From Kineothrix alysoides (GTDB taxonomy: Bacteria; Bacillota; Clostridia; Lachnospirales; Lachnospiraceae): DNA of 64,000 nt. Of this stretch, positions 17,441-26,303 are shown piece after piece. Both the position numbers and the translations under genes were made by a program. The DNA lies in assembly GCF_000732725.1 (NCBI RefSeq), contig NZ_JPNB01000001.1, positions 62,001 through 126,000 on the forward strand, written 5' to 3'. Numbering within the stretch: the first letter of the stretch is position 1; each line of letters starts with the position of its first letter. The notes under the pieces are model-generated. The model made no database searches. It saw only the letters and a program-made list of their open reading frames with translations, and was not told where the DNA came from.

Positions 17441-17472
17441 CGGGTTCGGATTCATTCCGGTCCCGTTTTTTT
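17441..17472 (+). terminator. Terminator of the glnA-ANTAR unit
   Basis: CGGG-TT-CGGA / TCCG-GT-CCCG stem with a short loop, followed by seven T (17466-17472) that run into repeat copy 2. Confidence 0.75.
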
Positions 17473-17634
17473 CTGTAATGGGAAAGTGCCCCTATTACAG
17501 AAATCATGAATGCGCAGCCGCGTGAGCGGAACAAAAACTGTGCAGCCGAAGTGTTTGGCTGTGAAGGTGCGCAAAGCAAAAGCTGTGCTGCAGAAATATT
17601 TTGTTGCGAGAGTATATGAAGCACACACTTATTT
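17467..17634 (+). repeat. Intergenic hairpin repeat, copy 2 (with duplicated core)
   Basis: The left stem TTTCTGTAATGGG-N6-CCTATTACAGAAA is followed by GAATGCGCAGCCGCGTGAGC and AACAAAA. The segment CAAAA-GCTGTGC-TGC...GCGAGAGTATATGAAGCACAC appears twice in tandem (about 17531-17580 and 17578-17630). Same orientation as copies at 13091 and 59671. Confidence 0.7.
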
Positions 17635-17699
17635 TAAGCGCAAAAGCACTTTTTGCATATTTTTAGGCAATGATTACAATATATATGGCAAAATATATG

Positions 17700-17708
17700 T
17701 GTTATACT
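17700..17708 (+). promoter_or_regulatory. Extended -10 promoter of dapF
   Basis: TG-T-TATACT (17700-17708), an extended -10 element, with an AT-rich upstream region and no good -35. It lies about 90 nt before the dapF start. Confidence 0.4.
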
Positions 17709-17800
17709 AATAAAAACTTTTGAAGTTTCTATAATCAGTTTCTATGATAGAGATGAAGGATAGAAAGCGGCGGGCCTGCCTGCCGGAAGGGAGCTAGAGC

Positions 17801-18640
17801 ATGGAATTTACGAAGATGCACGGATGCGGCAACGATTACATTTATGTGAATGGTTTTACGGAGGAAGTATCGGCAAGGAAAAAGCCTGAGCTGGTACGAA
17901 GACTGAGTGACAGACACTTTGGAATAGGCGGAGACGGAGTCATTTTTATTAACCGGTCGTCACAGGCGGATTTCGAAATGGAAATGTATAATGCTGACGG
18001 CTCCAGAGCGGAGATGTGCGGAAACGGCATTCGTTGTGTGGCGAAATATGTTTACGATAAAAGCCTGACCGATAAAACTTCTGTCAGCGTTATCAGTTCC
18101 GGGCAGATAAAATATTTAGATTTGATCATAAAGAACGTAATGGTAAAGGCTGTGAAGGTCAATATGGGAAGCCCCATACTCAAAGCGGCTGACATACCTG
18201 TCATTTCAGAAAATGAGGAAGTAATTTCCGAAATGATAGAAGTAGAGGGTAAAGTTTATGAAATGACATGTGTGTCGATGGGAAATCCTCATGCGGTAGT
18301 CTTTATGGAAGATGTGGAAAATCTGGATATAGAGAAAATCGGGCCTTATTTTGAGAACCATGTTCGTTTTCCCAATCGGGTTAATACTGAATTCGTAAAG
18401 GTAATCGACAGAAATACCGTGCAGATGCGAGTATGGGAACGCGGGACGGGAGAAACTCTGGCCTGCGGCACGGGAGCCTGCGCCACGGTAGTGGCATGTA
18501 TATTAAATGGTTTGACGGAGGAGGAAGTTACTGTTAAACTATTAGGTGGCAAGTTGCATATACGATGGGACAGAAGAGAAAATCTTGTATATATGACGGG
18601 GCCTGCAGAAACTGTTTTTGAAGGTGAAATCGAGATATAA
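17801..18640 (+). CDS. dapF: Diaminopimelate epimerase
   Basis: 279 residues, normal length. The two catalytic cysteines are in MCGNGIRCVAKY and ACGTGACATVVA; the N-terminus is FTKMHGCGNDYIYV. It interconverts LL- and meso-diaminopimelate for peptidoglycan and lysine. It is followed 36 bases on by LL-DAP aminotransferase, which makes its substrate, so the two genes give the short aminotransferase route of DAP synthesis. Confidence 0.96.
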   Translation: MEFTKMHGCGNDYIYVNGFTEEVSARKKPELVRRLSDRHFGIGGDGVIFINRSSQADFEMEMYNADGSRAEMCGNGIRCVAKYVYDKSLTDKTSVSVISSGQIKYLDLIIKNVMVKAVKVNMGSPILKAADIPVISENEEVISEMIEVEGKVYEMTCVSMGNPHAVVFMEDVENLDIEKIGPYFENHVRFPNRVNTEFVKVIDRNTVQMRVWERGTGETLACGTGACATVVACILNGLTEEEVTVKLLGGKLHIRWDRRENLVYMTGPAETVFEGEIEI

Positions 18641-18676
18641 AATAAGAAATACGAAATGCGTGAGAGGAGAAACAGA

Positions 18677-19891
18677 ATGTTCAAGATCAATGACAATTAT
18701 TTAAAATTACCGGGAAGCTATCTTTTTTCCACAATAGGTAAAAAGGTAAATGCCTATTCACAGGCAAATCCGGATAAAAAAATCATACGTCTCGGCATCG
18801 GTGACGTGACCCAGCCTTTGGCGCCGGCCATTATCGAGGCATTGCACGGAGCGGTGGAAGAGATGGGAAGCGCAGATACTTTTAAAGGCTATGCGCCGGA
18901 TTTGGGATATGAATTTTTGCGAAGCGCGATTGCGGATAACGATTATAAGGCGAGAGGCTGTGATATAGCAGCGGATGAAATTTTCATTTCGGACGGAGCG
19001 AAATGTGATTCGGGAAATATTCAGGAAATCTTTAGCTTGGACAATAAAATTGCGGTATGCGATCCGGTATATCCGGTTTATGTGGACACTAACGTAATGG
19101 CCGGCAGAACGGGCGTTTACGATGCGAGGAAGGAGACATGGAGCGATGTGATTTATATGCCTTGTCTTTCGGAGAATAATTTTGCGCCGGAGATTCCCAG
19201 GGAAACACCGGACCTTATTTACCTCTGCTTCCCGAATAATCCTACCGGATCCACCATCACGAAGACACAGCTTCAGGAGTGGGTGGACTACGCGAATAAG
19301 GTAGGTGCGGTAATTATCTATGATGCGGCATATGAAGCCTATATTTCGGAAGAAGATGTACCTCATACCATCTACGAATGCGAGGGTGCAAGGACTTGTG
19401 CCATCGAGCTGCGCTCCTTCTCCAAGAATGCCGGATTCACGGGTGTACGTCTGGGATGCACAGTGATTCCTAAGGATTTGAAATGCGGGGATGTGATGCT
19501 CCATTCTCTCTGGGCGAGACGTCACGGCACCAAATACAATGGAGCGCCTTACATCGTACAGCGCGCGGGAGAGGCTGTTTATTCCAAGGAAGGTAAGGAG
19601 CAGTTGAAGAAGCAAGTCGATTATTACATGAACAATGCACAGTACATCTTGAACGGGTTAAAGGATGCCGGCTATACGGTATCCGGCGGCGTGAACGCCC
19701 CTTATATCTGGCTGAAGGCACCGAAGGGAATGACTAGCTGGGAGTTCTTCGACTATCTTTTGGAAAATGCTAACGTGGTCGGTACACCCGGATCAGGCTT
19801 TGGTCCCAGCGGAGAGACCTATTTCAGACTGACTGCTTTTGGCAGCTATGAGAATACGGTTGCGGCGGTAGACCGGATCAAGGCGCTGTAG
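18677..19891 (+). CDS. dapL: LL-diaminopimelate aminotransferase
   Basis: 404 residues from the ATG at 18677 (GAGAGGAG at 18662-18669); an upstream ATG at 18656 would overlap the ribosome site. The DapL pattern is clear: [62 protein letters not shown], and the PLP Lys in [17 protein letters not shown]. It converts tetrahydrodipicolinate directly to LL-DAP with glutamate as donor, bypassing the succinyl/acetyl branches. Confidence 0.96.
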   Translation: MFKINDNYLKLPGSYLFSTIGKKVNAYSQANPDKKIIRLGIGDVTQPLAPAIIEALHGAVEEMGSADTFKGYAPDLGYEFLRSAIADNDYKARGCDIAADEIFISDGAKCDSGNIQEIFSLDNKIAVCDPVYPVYVDTNVMAGRTGVYDARKETWSDVIYMPCLSENNFAPEIPRETPDLIYLCFPNNPTGSTITKTQLQEWVDYANKVGAVIIYDAAYEAYISEEDVPHTIYECEGARTCAIELRSFSKNAGFTGVRLGCTVIPKDLKCGDVMLHSLWARRHGTKYNGAPYIVQRAGEAVYSKEGKEQLKKQVDYYMNNAQYILNGLKDAGYTVSGGVNAPYIWLKAPKGMTSWEFFDYLLENANVVGTPGSGFGPSGETYFRLTAFGSYENTVAAVDRIKAL

Positions 19892-19915
19892 AAAGACGCA
19901 GAAATTGGAAAGGGC

Positions 19916-20509
19916 ATGGATATAGCTATGAAGATTTATGATATTTCTCAGGAACTGTTCACAAGTCATGTGTTTCCGGGAGATGCTGCACCTACTTATG
20001 AGAGACGTTTGCAGATTAAGAACGGCGACATCTGTAATTTGACCGAAATTTCCATGTGCGCGCATAACGGCACCCATTTAGATGCCCCGTATCATTTTTA
20101 TGACGACGGGAAGAGAGTGGATGAACTGGATTTAAGCCGCTGTGTAGGAGAAGCCACTGTGGCAGCCATGGAAGGGAACATAACTGCCGGACAGATACGT
20201 CAGATAATGGAAGGCACTAAATGTCATAAACGCCTGTTAATAAAGGGAAAAGCAACGGTAACCTTAGAGGCGGCAGAGGAAATGAACCGTCATGGAATTC
20301 TGCTCGTGGGAGTGGAATCCCAGACTGTGGGCCCTGAGGACGGCCCTATGAAGGTGCATTATGAGTTGTTAAAAGAGGAAGTGATTTTGTTGGAAGGTCT
20401 GGTGTTAAAAGACGTGCCCGAGGGCAATTACTTACTTAGTGCAGCGCCTATTAATCTTGGCGGTGCAGACGGAGCACCTTGCCGCGCGATACTTATTGAA
20501 AGCGAATAG
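19916..20509 (+). CDS. Cyclase-family (kynurenine-formamidase-like) metal hydrolase
   Basis: 197 residues from 19916, or 193 from the ATG at 19928, which has better spacing to GGAAAGGG and matches the family start KIYDISQEL. The metal-binding signature HNGTHLDAPYHF (HxGTHxDxP) is intact, with the FPGD loop before it and a further His/Glu pair downstream. Members hydrolyse N-formylkynurenine or related cyclic or amide substrates; the substrate is unknown. It may be cotranscribed with dapF-dapL, 24 bases away. Confidence 0.8.
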   Translation: MDIAMKIYDISQELFTSHVFPGDAAPTYERRLQIKNGDICNLTEISMCAHNGTHLDAPYHFYDDGKRVDELDLSRCVGEATVAAMEGNITAGQIRQIMEGTKCHKRLLIKGKATVTLEAAEEMNRHGILLVGVESQTVGPEDGPMKVHYELLKEEVILLEGLVLKDVPEGNYLLSAAPINLGGADGAPCRAILIESE

Positions 20510-20514
20510 AGTAA

Positions 20515-20606
20515 GCGCAAAAGTGTGCTTCGGCAGCACCGCCTTTGTTCCGCGCGTAGCTGCGCATCTATTATTTCTGTAATTAGAGCACTTTTCTGTT
20601 ACGGAA
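20515..20606 (-). repeat. Intergenic hairpin repeat, copy 3
   Basis: Read on the minus strand: a CCGTAACAG...stem, AGATGCGCAGCTACGCGCGGAACAAA, then a shortened right end with GCTGCCGAAGCACACTTTTG. It follows the minus-strand T-run of the terminator at 20605-20656. Confidence 0.65.
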
Positions 20607-20656
20607 AAAAAGCAGTACATTCATCGGTATATAACCGACTATGTACTGCTTTTTTT
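20605..20656. terminator. Bidirectional terminator
   Basis: AAAAAAAGCAGTACAT (20605-20620) and ATGTACTGCTTTTTTT (20641-20656) are perfect complements, with an inner CGGT/ACCG stem. It serves the convergent cyclase-family gene and the minus-strand membrane protein. Confidence 0.9.
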
Positions 20657-20712
20657 GATTTAAACAACGGGCCATTCGCTAAGTGTGTTGTCCGTTGCCT
20701 GTATTCTACTAG

Positions 20713-21111
20713 CTATATATTGTTCGGTCCCACATACTGAGCCTTGCCGAAGCCAAGAATCAACATAAAAATAGTGCTTAAGAACAATAAGCCGAAACCG
20801 AAGGCAACACCCTGCCCAAAGGCTTTTGCCAGCTTGAAATACATCATGATACCTACTACGATGTTTACAAGCGGAATAAGCATAAGTAAGAACATCCAGC
20901 CGTTACCAAAAGAAATGTCGAACAGACAGTAAACATTGTAAATTGGAACAATTGCTGCCCAACCCGGCTTACCTGCTTTTGCGAACATTTTCCACATTCC
21001 TACGAGCGTTATAACTGCGATTACCAGGATAAATACAAGGTACGCTGAAATAAAAGCCATGGCTGCTGCATAGGATGCCTGATCATAATAAATTTCGTTA
21101 TTCATTTTCAT
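20713..21111 (-). CDS. DUF5684-like small membrane protein
   Basis: 132 residues with about four membrane segments. The loop MFAKAGKPGWAAIVPIYNVY is characteristic of the DUF5684/signal-peptidase-associated family (GxPGWxxxIPxYN). It has no catalytic residues that I recognise. It has its own promoter (21139-21167) and terminator, so it is monocistronic. Function unknown. Confidence 0.75.
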   Translation of the reverse strand: MKMNNEIYYDQASYAAAMAFISAYLVFILVIAVITLVGMWKMFAKAGKPGWAAIVPIYNVYCLFDISFGNGWMFLLMLIPLVNIVVGIMMYFKLAKAFGQGVAFGFGLLFLSTIFMLILGFGKAQYVGPNNI

Positions 21112-21138
21112 ATCTCCCTCTCATTAGTATTCCTTATT

Positions 21139-21167
21139 ATACTAATAGAAAAACGCTATAAAGTCAA
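21139..21167 (-). promoter_or_regulatory. Promoter of the DUF5684-like gene
   Basis: On the minus strand TTGACT (21167-21162), a 17-nt spacer and TAGTAT (21144-21139), overlapping a TATAAT shifted by three bases. Confidence 0.55.
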
Positions 21168-21303
21168 CCCGATTTATGGAAAAGTTTAAAAACAGTTACA
21201 ATAAGTTCAATATATAGTGTTCTGTACCACTGACAGATAGTCAAACCTACTGCTTGTTTTGCTGCCCGTTGCATCAGCTTCACTCCAAACAGTTATTGCT
21301 TAG

Positions 21304-21426
21304 TGCCGTACAGTTTTCTTGCATACAGCAAAAGATTCAGCACGGTTTGGCTAAAGGCTTTTGTCCTACGCGTGTAGCTGCGCATTCGTTTGTTCTGTAA
21401 TAGTTGCATTTTCTTATTACAGAACA
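21304..21426 (-). repeat. Intergenic hairpin repeat, copy 4 (divergent)
   Basis: On the minus strand: TGTTCTGTAATA-loop-TATTACAGAACA stem, then GAATGCGCAGCTACACGCG, AGGACAAAAG and a diverged right end. The rest of the 21112-21543 gap is AT-rich and holds only the promoter at 21139 and the GNAT ribosome site. Confidence 0.6.
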
Positions 21427-21543
21427 AATATGGAAGAATGCTATATGAAAAAATGTTTGCTATATTTGCCGAAAGGATTATAATGATAAACATTATATAA
21501 CCTAAAGCAAGATTAATAAACTTAAGCTAAGACAGGAGTGTTG

Positions 21544-22128
21544 ATGATGAATGGTGAAATGATAATTAGAGCGGCAAAGGCAGAGGACGCAGCACATCTG
21601 CTGGACATTTATACTCCTTATGTGCAAAATACGGCGATAACCTTCGAATATGAAGTGCCTTCTGTGGAAGAATTCAGGAATAGAATGGTGCATACGATGG
21701 AAAAATATCCTTATCTCTTGCTGCAGCGGGGAGAGGAAATTCTTGGTTATGCTTATGCGTCCGCATTTAAAGGGCGTTCTGCTTACGATTGGGCGGTGGA
21801 AACTTCCATTTATGTAAAAGAAGGAGCGCATGGGAAAGGCATCGGCAAAAAGCTATATGCGGCGCTGGAGGAAATTCTTGCAGCCCAGCATATCATAAAT
21901 GTCAACGCCTGCATCGCTTATCCTAATCCGGAAAGTATTTCTTTCCACGAAAAATACGGTTATAAAACGGTAGCTCATTTTACGAAGTGCGGCTATAAAT
22001 TGGGCAAATGGTACGATATGATCTGGATGGAAAAAATGCTGTGTCACCACCCTGAGAAACCGCTGCCTGTTTTAAATGCATCAGAGGTAATGGATGTATA
22101 CAATAATACAAAATTTAAAAAGTTTTGA
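21544..22128 (+). CDS. GNAT acetyltransferase, phosphinothricin/methionine-sulfoximine type
   Basis: 194 residues from the ATG at 21544, just after CAGGAG; ATG 21547 is also possible. The order IIRAAKAEDAAHLLDIY, TFEYEVPSVEEF, GYAYASAFKGRSAYDWAVETSIYV, the acetyl-CoA loop GKGIGKKLY, and GYKLGKWYDMIWMEK matches the Pat/Bar/YncA group. These acetylate glutamine-synthetase inhibitors such as methionine sulfoximine. The physiological substrate in this host is unknown. Confidence 0.85.
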   Translation: MMNGEMIIRAAKAEDAAHLLDIYTPYVQNTAITFEYEVPSVEEFRNRMVHTMEKYPYLLLQRGEEILGYAYASAFKGRSAYDWAVETSIYVKEGAHGKGIGKKLYAALEEILAAQHIINVNACIAYPNPESISFHEKYGYKTVAHFTKCGYKLGKWYDMIWMEKMLCHHPEKPLPVLNASEVMDVYNNTKFKKF

Positions 22129-22137
22129 TAAAAGGTA

Positions 22138-22166
22138 TTGCATTTAAAAAAAAGTTGTGATAGTAT
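22138..22166 (+). promoter_or_regulatory. Promoter of the T-box/aspS operon
   Basis: TTGCAT (22138-22143), 17-nt spacer, TAGTAT (22161-22166). Confidence 0.5.
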
Positions 22167-22172
22167 GTGGCT

Positions 22173-22475
22173 ATTAAAAGATTATTGAAATGCATTGAAA
22201 GAGACTCTTGTTATGAAATGCGACAGGAATACGGCGTCACCGACTGAGAGCGCTGTTTGCGGGAAGTAACAAAGGGAACACTCTGGAGCAGATGTTCCGA
22301 ACTGCCGATGAAGGCACTAGGGAGATACGTTAACACGCGTTAAGTGTAAGAGTGGGCAAGGCGGTTCACACATCTTGATAGAGATGTCGGCTTGTCAATG
22401 CGGGTGGTACCGCGGATTATTATAATTTTAATTATCCGTCCCGGAATGCAGGAGACTGTGTTCCGGGACTTCTTT
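22173..22475 (+). promoter_or_regulatory. T-box riboswitch leader of aspS-gatCAB
   Basis: The T-box sequence CGGGTGGTACCGCGG (22401-22415) is unmistakable and binds the tRNA acceptor end. Stem I is bounded by ACTCTT (22204-22209) / AAGAGT (22348-22353) and AATGCG (22217-22222) / CGCGTT. The terminator is GTCCCGGAA (22438-22446) / TTCCGGGAC (22461-22469) plus TTCTTT. An AAC triplet at 22332-22334, followed by A on the 3' side of stem I, is the best specifier candidate and would mean tRNA-Asn; the codon assignment is tentative. Uncharged tRNA would favour the antiterminator and expression of the operon. Confidence 0.9.
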
Positions 22476-22694
22476 GCGCGCATAAGCAGAGTAAGGTTGA
22501 CGGAACAAGACAGAACGGCTTGCAGTTCTGTCTTGTTTTGTCAATCTTACGAGCAACGCGAACTTTAAATTTCTCTGTAAGAGAAATTTAAAGTCTGCTC
22601 ATGAGGCTAGCCAACGAGACTGGTCAGGAGGCTGCTTACGAGTTCGGTCAGCGAGCTCATTCAACGCCCCCAAAGTGTAAAGAAGTCCCGGAAC
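22460..22694 (+). repeat. Nested hairpin region bounded by a 16-bp inverted repeat
   Basis: GTTCCGGGACTTCTTT (22460-22475, the 3' arm of the T-box terminator) is perfectly complementary to AAAGAAGTCCCGGAAC (22679-22694). Inside lie GTAAGGTTGAC/GTCAATCTTAC (22491-22501/22540-22550) enclosing AACAAGACAGAAC/GTTCTGTCTTGTT (13 bp), and ACTTTAAATTTCTC/GAGAAATTTAAAGT (22562-22575/22581-22594, 14 bp). No open frame of note is present. Confidence 0.65.
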
Positions 22695-22719
22695 GTCAAA
22701 AAAAGAAGGAGAGAGTATT

Positions 22720-24471
22720 ATGACGATTAAGAACAGTTACAGAGACATCACAGTAAAAGAAATCGACGAATCCTACATCGGAAAAACAGTAAAAGCGGCG
22801 GGATGGGTAGAAAATATTCGGGATCATGGAGGCGTATCTTTCCTGGATTTGAGAGATATGCACGGCGTATTGCAAGTAGTGATCCGTACCCCCGAGCTTT
22901 TGAAGGAGATTACGAAGGAAGCCTCTATATCGGTGGAAGGATTCATCGAAAAGAGAGATGAGGAAACCTATAACCCAAAGATACCCACAGGGACTATAGA
23001 GCTGGAAGCCAGATCCATTGTTATTCTGGGCAAGGTATACAAACAGCTTCCCTTTGAGATAATGACTTCTAGGGAAACGAGAGAAGACGTTCGCCTGAAA
23101 TATCGTTATTTAGACCTTAGAAACAGTAGAGTAAAAGAGAACATTATTTTCCGCTCTCAGGTAATTTCCTTTTTGCGGGAGAAAATGACGGAAATGGGAT
23201 TTCTGGAGATACAGACCCCTATTTTATGCGCTTCCTCGCCGGAAGGAGCAAGGGACTATATCGTTCCCTCCAGAAAATATAAAGGAAAATTTTACGCGCT
23301 TCCTCAGGCTCCCCAGCAATATAAGCAGCTTTTGATGGTATCGGGATTCGATAAATATTTTCAAATAGCTCCCTGCTTTCGCGATGAGGATGCCAGAGCA
23401 GACCGTTCGCCCGGCGAATTCTACCAGTTGGATTTTGAAATGAGCTTTGCCGAACAAGAAGATGTATTTCGTGCAGGAGAAGAGATTCTGGGCGCCGCTT
23501 TTGAAAAATTTGCGCCTGAGGGCTTTGAGGTGACGAAGGCGCCCTATCCCGTTATCAGCTATAAGCAGGCAATGCTTGAGTTCGGAACGGATAAACCGGA
23601 TCTGCGCAATCCTCTCAGAATTATAGATGTAACGGAATTCTTTCAGAAATGTACTTTTAAGCCCTTTATCGGAAAAACAGTGCGCGCCGTCAAGGTACAC
23701 GGGGAAATGACCAAGGGCTTTCATGAAAAACTGCTTAGCTTTGCAGTTTCTCTCGGTATGGGCGGTCTCGGATATCTGGAGGTGGAGGAAGGATTGAGCT
23801 ATAAGGGACCCATCGATAAATTTATCCCCGAGGATAAGAAGGGAGAACTGCTGGAAAAGGCTGGCCTTGCAGTGGGAGATACAATCTTTTTCATCGCAGA
23901 TAAAGAGGAGAGAGCTAATTACTACGCCGGACAGATTAGGAACGAATTGGGCAGCAAGCTTGATTTGTACGAAAAGAATGCGTATCACTTCTGCTATGTG
24001 AACGATTTCCCGATGTTCGAGAAAGACCCTGAGACAAAGCAGATTGGATTTACACACAATCCCTTCTCCATGCCTCAGGGCGGATTGAAGGTGCTTGAGG
24101 AAGAGAATCCTCTGGATATATTGGCATATCAATATGACATTGTATGCAATGGTATCGAATTATCCTCGGGGGCGGTGAGAAACCATGATATGCAGATAAT
24201 GATAAAGGCTTTCGAAATTGCAGGATATGATGAAGAAACTTTAAAAAATAAATTTGGAGCGCTCTATCAGGCATTTCAATTTGGTGCGCCGCCCCATGCA
24301 GGAATGGCCCCGGGTATCGACCGTATGCTTATGCTGCTTCGAGGCGAGGAGAACATCAGAGAAGTAATCGCTTTTCCTATGAGCGGCTCCGCCCAGGATT
24401 TGATGTGCGGTGCACCGAATGATGTGACGGAAAAACAGCTTCGGGAAGTGCATATTAAAGTCAGAGACTAA
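22720..24471 (+). CDS. aspS: Aspartyl-tRNA synthetase (probably non-discriminating)
   Basis: 583 residues, the bacterial-type AspRS with anticodon-binding OB domain (VKAAGWVENIRDHGGVSFLD), class II motif 2 (CFRDEDARADRSPGEFYQLD), the GAD insertion, and motif 3 (GMAPGIDRMLMLL). It charges tRNA-Asp. Because gatCAB follows directly and no AsnRS is seen here, it probably also mischarges tRNA-Asn with Asp for later amidation; this is inference from gene context. Confidence 0.95.
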   Translation: MTIKNSYRDITVKEIDESYIGKTVKAAGWVENIRDHGGVSFLDLRDMHGVLQVVIRTPELLKEITKEASISVEGFIEKRDEETYNPKIPTGTIELEARSIVILGKVYKQLPFEIMTSRETREDVRLKYRYLDLRNSRVKENIIFRSQVISFLREKMTEMGFLEIQTPILCASSPEGARDYIVPSRKYKGKFYALPQAPQQYKQLLMVSGFDKYFQIAPCFRDEDARADRSPGEFYQLDFEMSFAEQEDVFRAGEEILGAAFEKFAPEGFEVTKAPYPVISYKQAMLEFGTDKPDLRNPLRIIDVTEFFQKCTFKPFIGKTVRAVKVHGEMTKGFHEKLLSFAVSLGMGGLGYLEVEEGLSYKGPIDKFIPEDKKGELLEKAGLAVGDTIFFIADKEERANYYAGQIRNELGSKLDLYEKNAYHFCYVNDFPMFEKDPETKQIGFTHNPFSMPQGGLKVLEEENPLDILAYQYDIVCNGIELSSGAVRNHDMQIMIKAFEIAGYDEETLKNKFGALYQAFQFGAPPHAGMAPGIDRMLMLLRGEENIREVIAFPMSGSAQDLMCGAPNDVTEKQLREVHIKVRD

Positions 24472-24510
24472 ATGATCAGTGACTTAGGATTTGAAAGGAG
24501 CAGGTTCAAA

Positions 24511-24804
24511 ATGGCAAATATAATAAATGATGAAACAATTGAATATATAGGCATCCTTGCAAAGCTTGAGCTTTCCGAAGAGGAAAAGGAACAGGCGAAA
24601 AAGGATATGGGAAGAATGCTCGATTATATTGACAAGCTGGGTGAACTGGACACTTCCGAAGTGGAGCCGATGTCTCATGTTTTTTCGGTCCGGAATGTCT
24701 TTAGGGAGGATGTAGTCACGAACGGCGACAGTAGAGAAGAAATACTGAAAAACGCACCGGGGGAAAAAGACGGCATGTTTGTGGCACCCCGGACATTCGC
24801 TTAG
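24511..24804 (+). CDS. gatC: Asp/Glu-tRNA amidotransferase subunit C
   Basis: 97 residues from the ATG at 24511 (AAAGGAG at 24494-24500). The family marks are [17 protein letters not shown] near the N-terminus, the [22 protein letters not shown] belt and the REDVV motif. GatC wraps GatA and GatB and stabilises the complex. It is 11 bases from gatA. Confidence 0.93.
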   Translation: MANIINDETIEYIGILAKLELSEEEKEQAKKDMGRMLDYIDKLGELDTSEVEPMSHVFSVRNVFREDVVTNGDSREEILKNAPGEKDGMFVAPRTFA

Positions 24805-24815
24805 GAGGCGTGGCT

Positions 24816-26285
24816 ATGGATATATTACAATGGACGGCACTGGAACTTGCGGCCGCAATAAAAAGAAAAGAAGTGACGGTAATGGATGCGGCAGCGGCTG
24901 TGTTAGACAGCATTGAAAGCCGCGAAGGGCGGTATAACTGCTATATTACGGTGGATAGAGAAGGGGCATTGAAAAAAGCCGAGGATATTCAAAGAAAGAT
25001 CGACAGCGGAGAACTTACCGGACCGCTGGCGGGAGTGCCGATGGCTATTAAAGACAATATGTGTACGGAGGGAATCTTAACCACCTGTGCATCGAAGATT
25101 CTTGGCAATTTTGTCCCTGTTTTTTCCTCAGAAGCAGTTTTAAATCTGGAAAAGGCCGGTGCGCTCATGATAGGCAAGACAAATATGGATGAATTTGCCA
25201 TGGGCTCTACCACAGAGACTTCTGCATATGGGGAGACGAAGAATCCGTGGGACGAAAACAGGGTGCCGGGAGGCTCCTCAGGGGGCTCGGCGGCTGCGGT
25301 GGCGGCGCAGGAATGCTTTTTTGCATTGGGCTCGGATACCGGCGGCTCTATTCGTCAGCCCGCTTCCTATTGCGGTGTGGTGGGATTGAAGCCCACCTAT
25401 GGAACCGTATCCCGCTATGGACTGATTGCTTATGGTTCTTCTTTGGATCAAATCGGACCTATCAGTAAGGATGTAGCGGATTGTGCGGCAATTCTTGAGG
25501 CAATCGCGTCCCATGATGAGAAGGATTCGACTTCCGTAGCCAGGGATACCGATTTCGCCGATGCCCTGACAGAAGATGTAAAAGGTATGAAAATCGGTGT
25601 TCCCAAGGATTATTTCGGAGAGGGTCTGGACGGTGAAGTGAAGGAAGCCGTTTTAAAAGCGGCGCAGGTACTGAGAGATAAAGGCGCTATGGTGGAAGAA
25701 TTCGATTTGAGTCTGGCAGAATACGCAATTCCTGCCTATTATGCCATTGCGGCGGCAGAAGCCAGTTCCAACCTGGAGCGTTTTGACGGAATCAAATACG
25801 GACATCGGGCGCAGGAATACGACGGGCTACACAGTATGTATAAAAAATCCCGCTCCGAAGGCTTCGGGGCAGAGGTGAAGCGGAGGATCATGTTAGGCTC
25901 CTTTGTACTCAGTTCCGGTTATTATGACGCGTATTATCTGAAAGCGCTGAAGGTAAAAGCTCTTATTAAAAAGGCCTTTGACGAAGCTTTTTCCAAATAT
26001 GATCTGATTCTCGGTCCCGTTGCTCCTACCACGGCTCCCGGGCTGGGGGAGAGCCTGGCAGACCCTATTAAGATGTATCTGGGAGATATTTACACGATTT
26101 CGGTAAACCTTGCAGGACTTCCGGCCATCAGCGTGCCCTGCGGGATTGATTCTAAGGGGCTTCCGATTGGGCTGCAGCTTATCGGAGATTGCTTTCAGGA
26201 GAAGAAAATCATTCAGGCGGCTTACACCTATGAAAAGGCAAGAGGTGTCTTTGGCACTCCAACTATAGAAAACGAAGAAAAATAA
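24816..26285 (+). CDS. gatA: Asp/Glu-tRNA amidotransferase subunit A
   Basis: 489 residues from the ATG at 24816 (AGGAGG seven bases before); a GTG two codons upstream is less well spaced. Amidase signature with the Ser-cisSer-Lys triad: Lys in GVPMAIKDNMCTEG, cis-Ser in PGGSSGGSAAAV, nucleophilic Ser in DTGGSIRQPASYCG. It releases ammonia from glutamine for GatB to amidate Asp-tRNA-Asn or Glu-tRNA-Gln. Confidence 0.95.
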   Translation: MDILQWTALELAAAIKRKEVTVMDAAAAVLDSIESREGRYNCYITVDREGALKKAEDIQRKIDSGELTGPLAGVPMAIKDNMCTEGILTTCASKILGNFVPVFSSEAVLNLEKAGALMIGKTNMDEFAMGSTTETSAYGETKNPWDENRVPGGSSGGSAAAVAAQECFFALGSDTGGSIRQPASYCGVVGLKPTYGTVSRYGLIAYGSSLDQIGPISKDVADCAAILEAIASHDEKDSTSVARDTDFADALTEDVKGMKIGVPKDYFGEGLDGEVKEAVLKAAQVLRDKGAMVEEFDLSLAEYAIPAYYAIAAAEASSNLERFDGIKYGHRAQEYDGLHSMYKKSRSEGFGAEVKRRIMLGSFVLSSGYYDAYYLKALKVKALIKKAFDEAFSKYDLILGPVAPTTAPGLGESLADPIKMYLGDIYTISVNLAGLPAISVPCGIDSKGLPIGLQLIGDCFQEKKIIQAAYTYEKARGVFGTPTIENEEK

Positions 26286-26303
26286 GGAAAGGTGGTCTAG
26301 GAT

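Noticed and set aside
21112-21543. Possible small gene between the DUF5684-like and GNAT genes
   Set aside because: The only open frame of note overlaps repeat copy 4, has no ribosome site and no protein-like composition.
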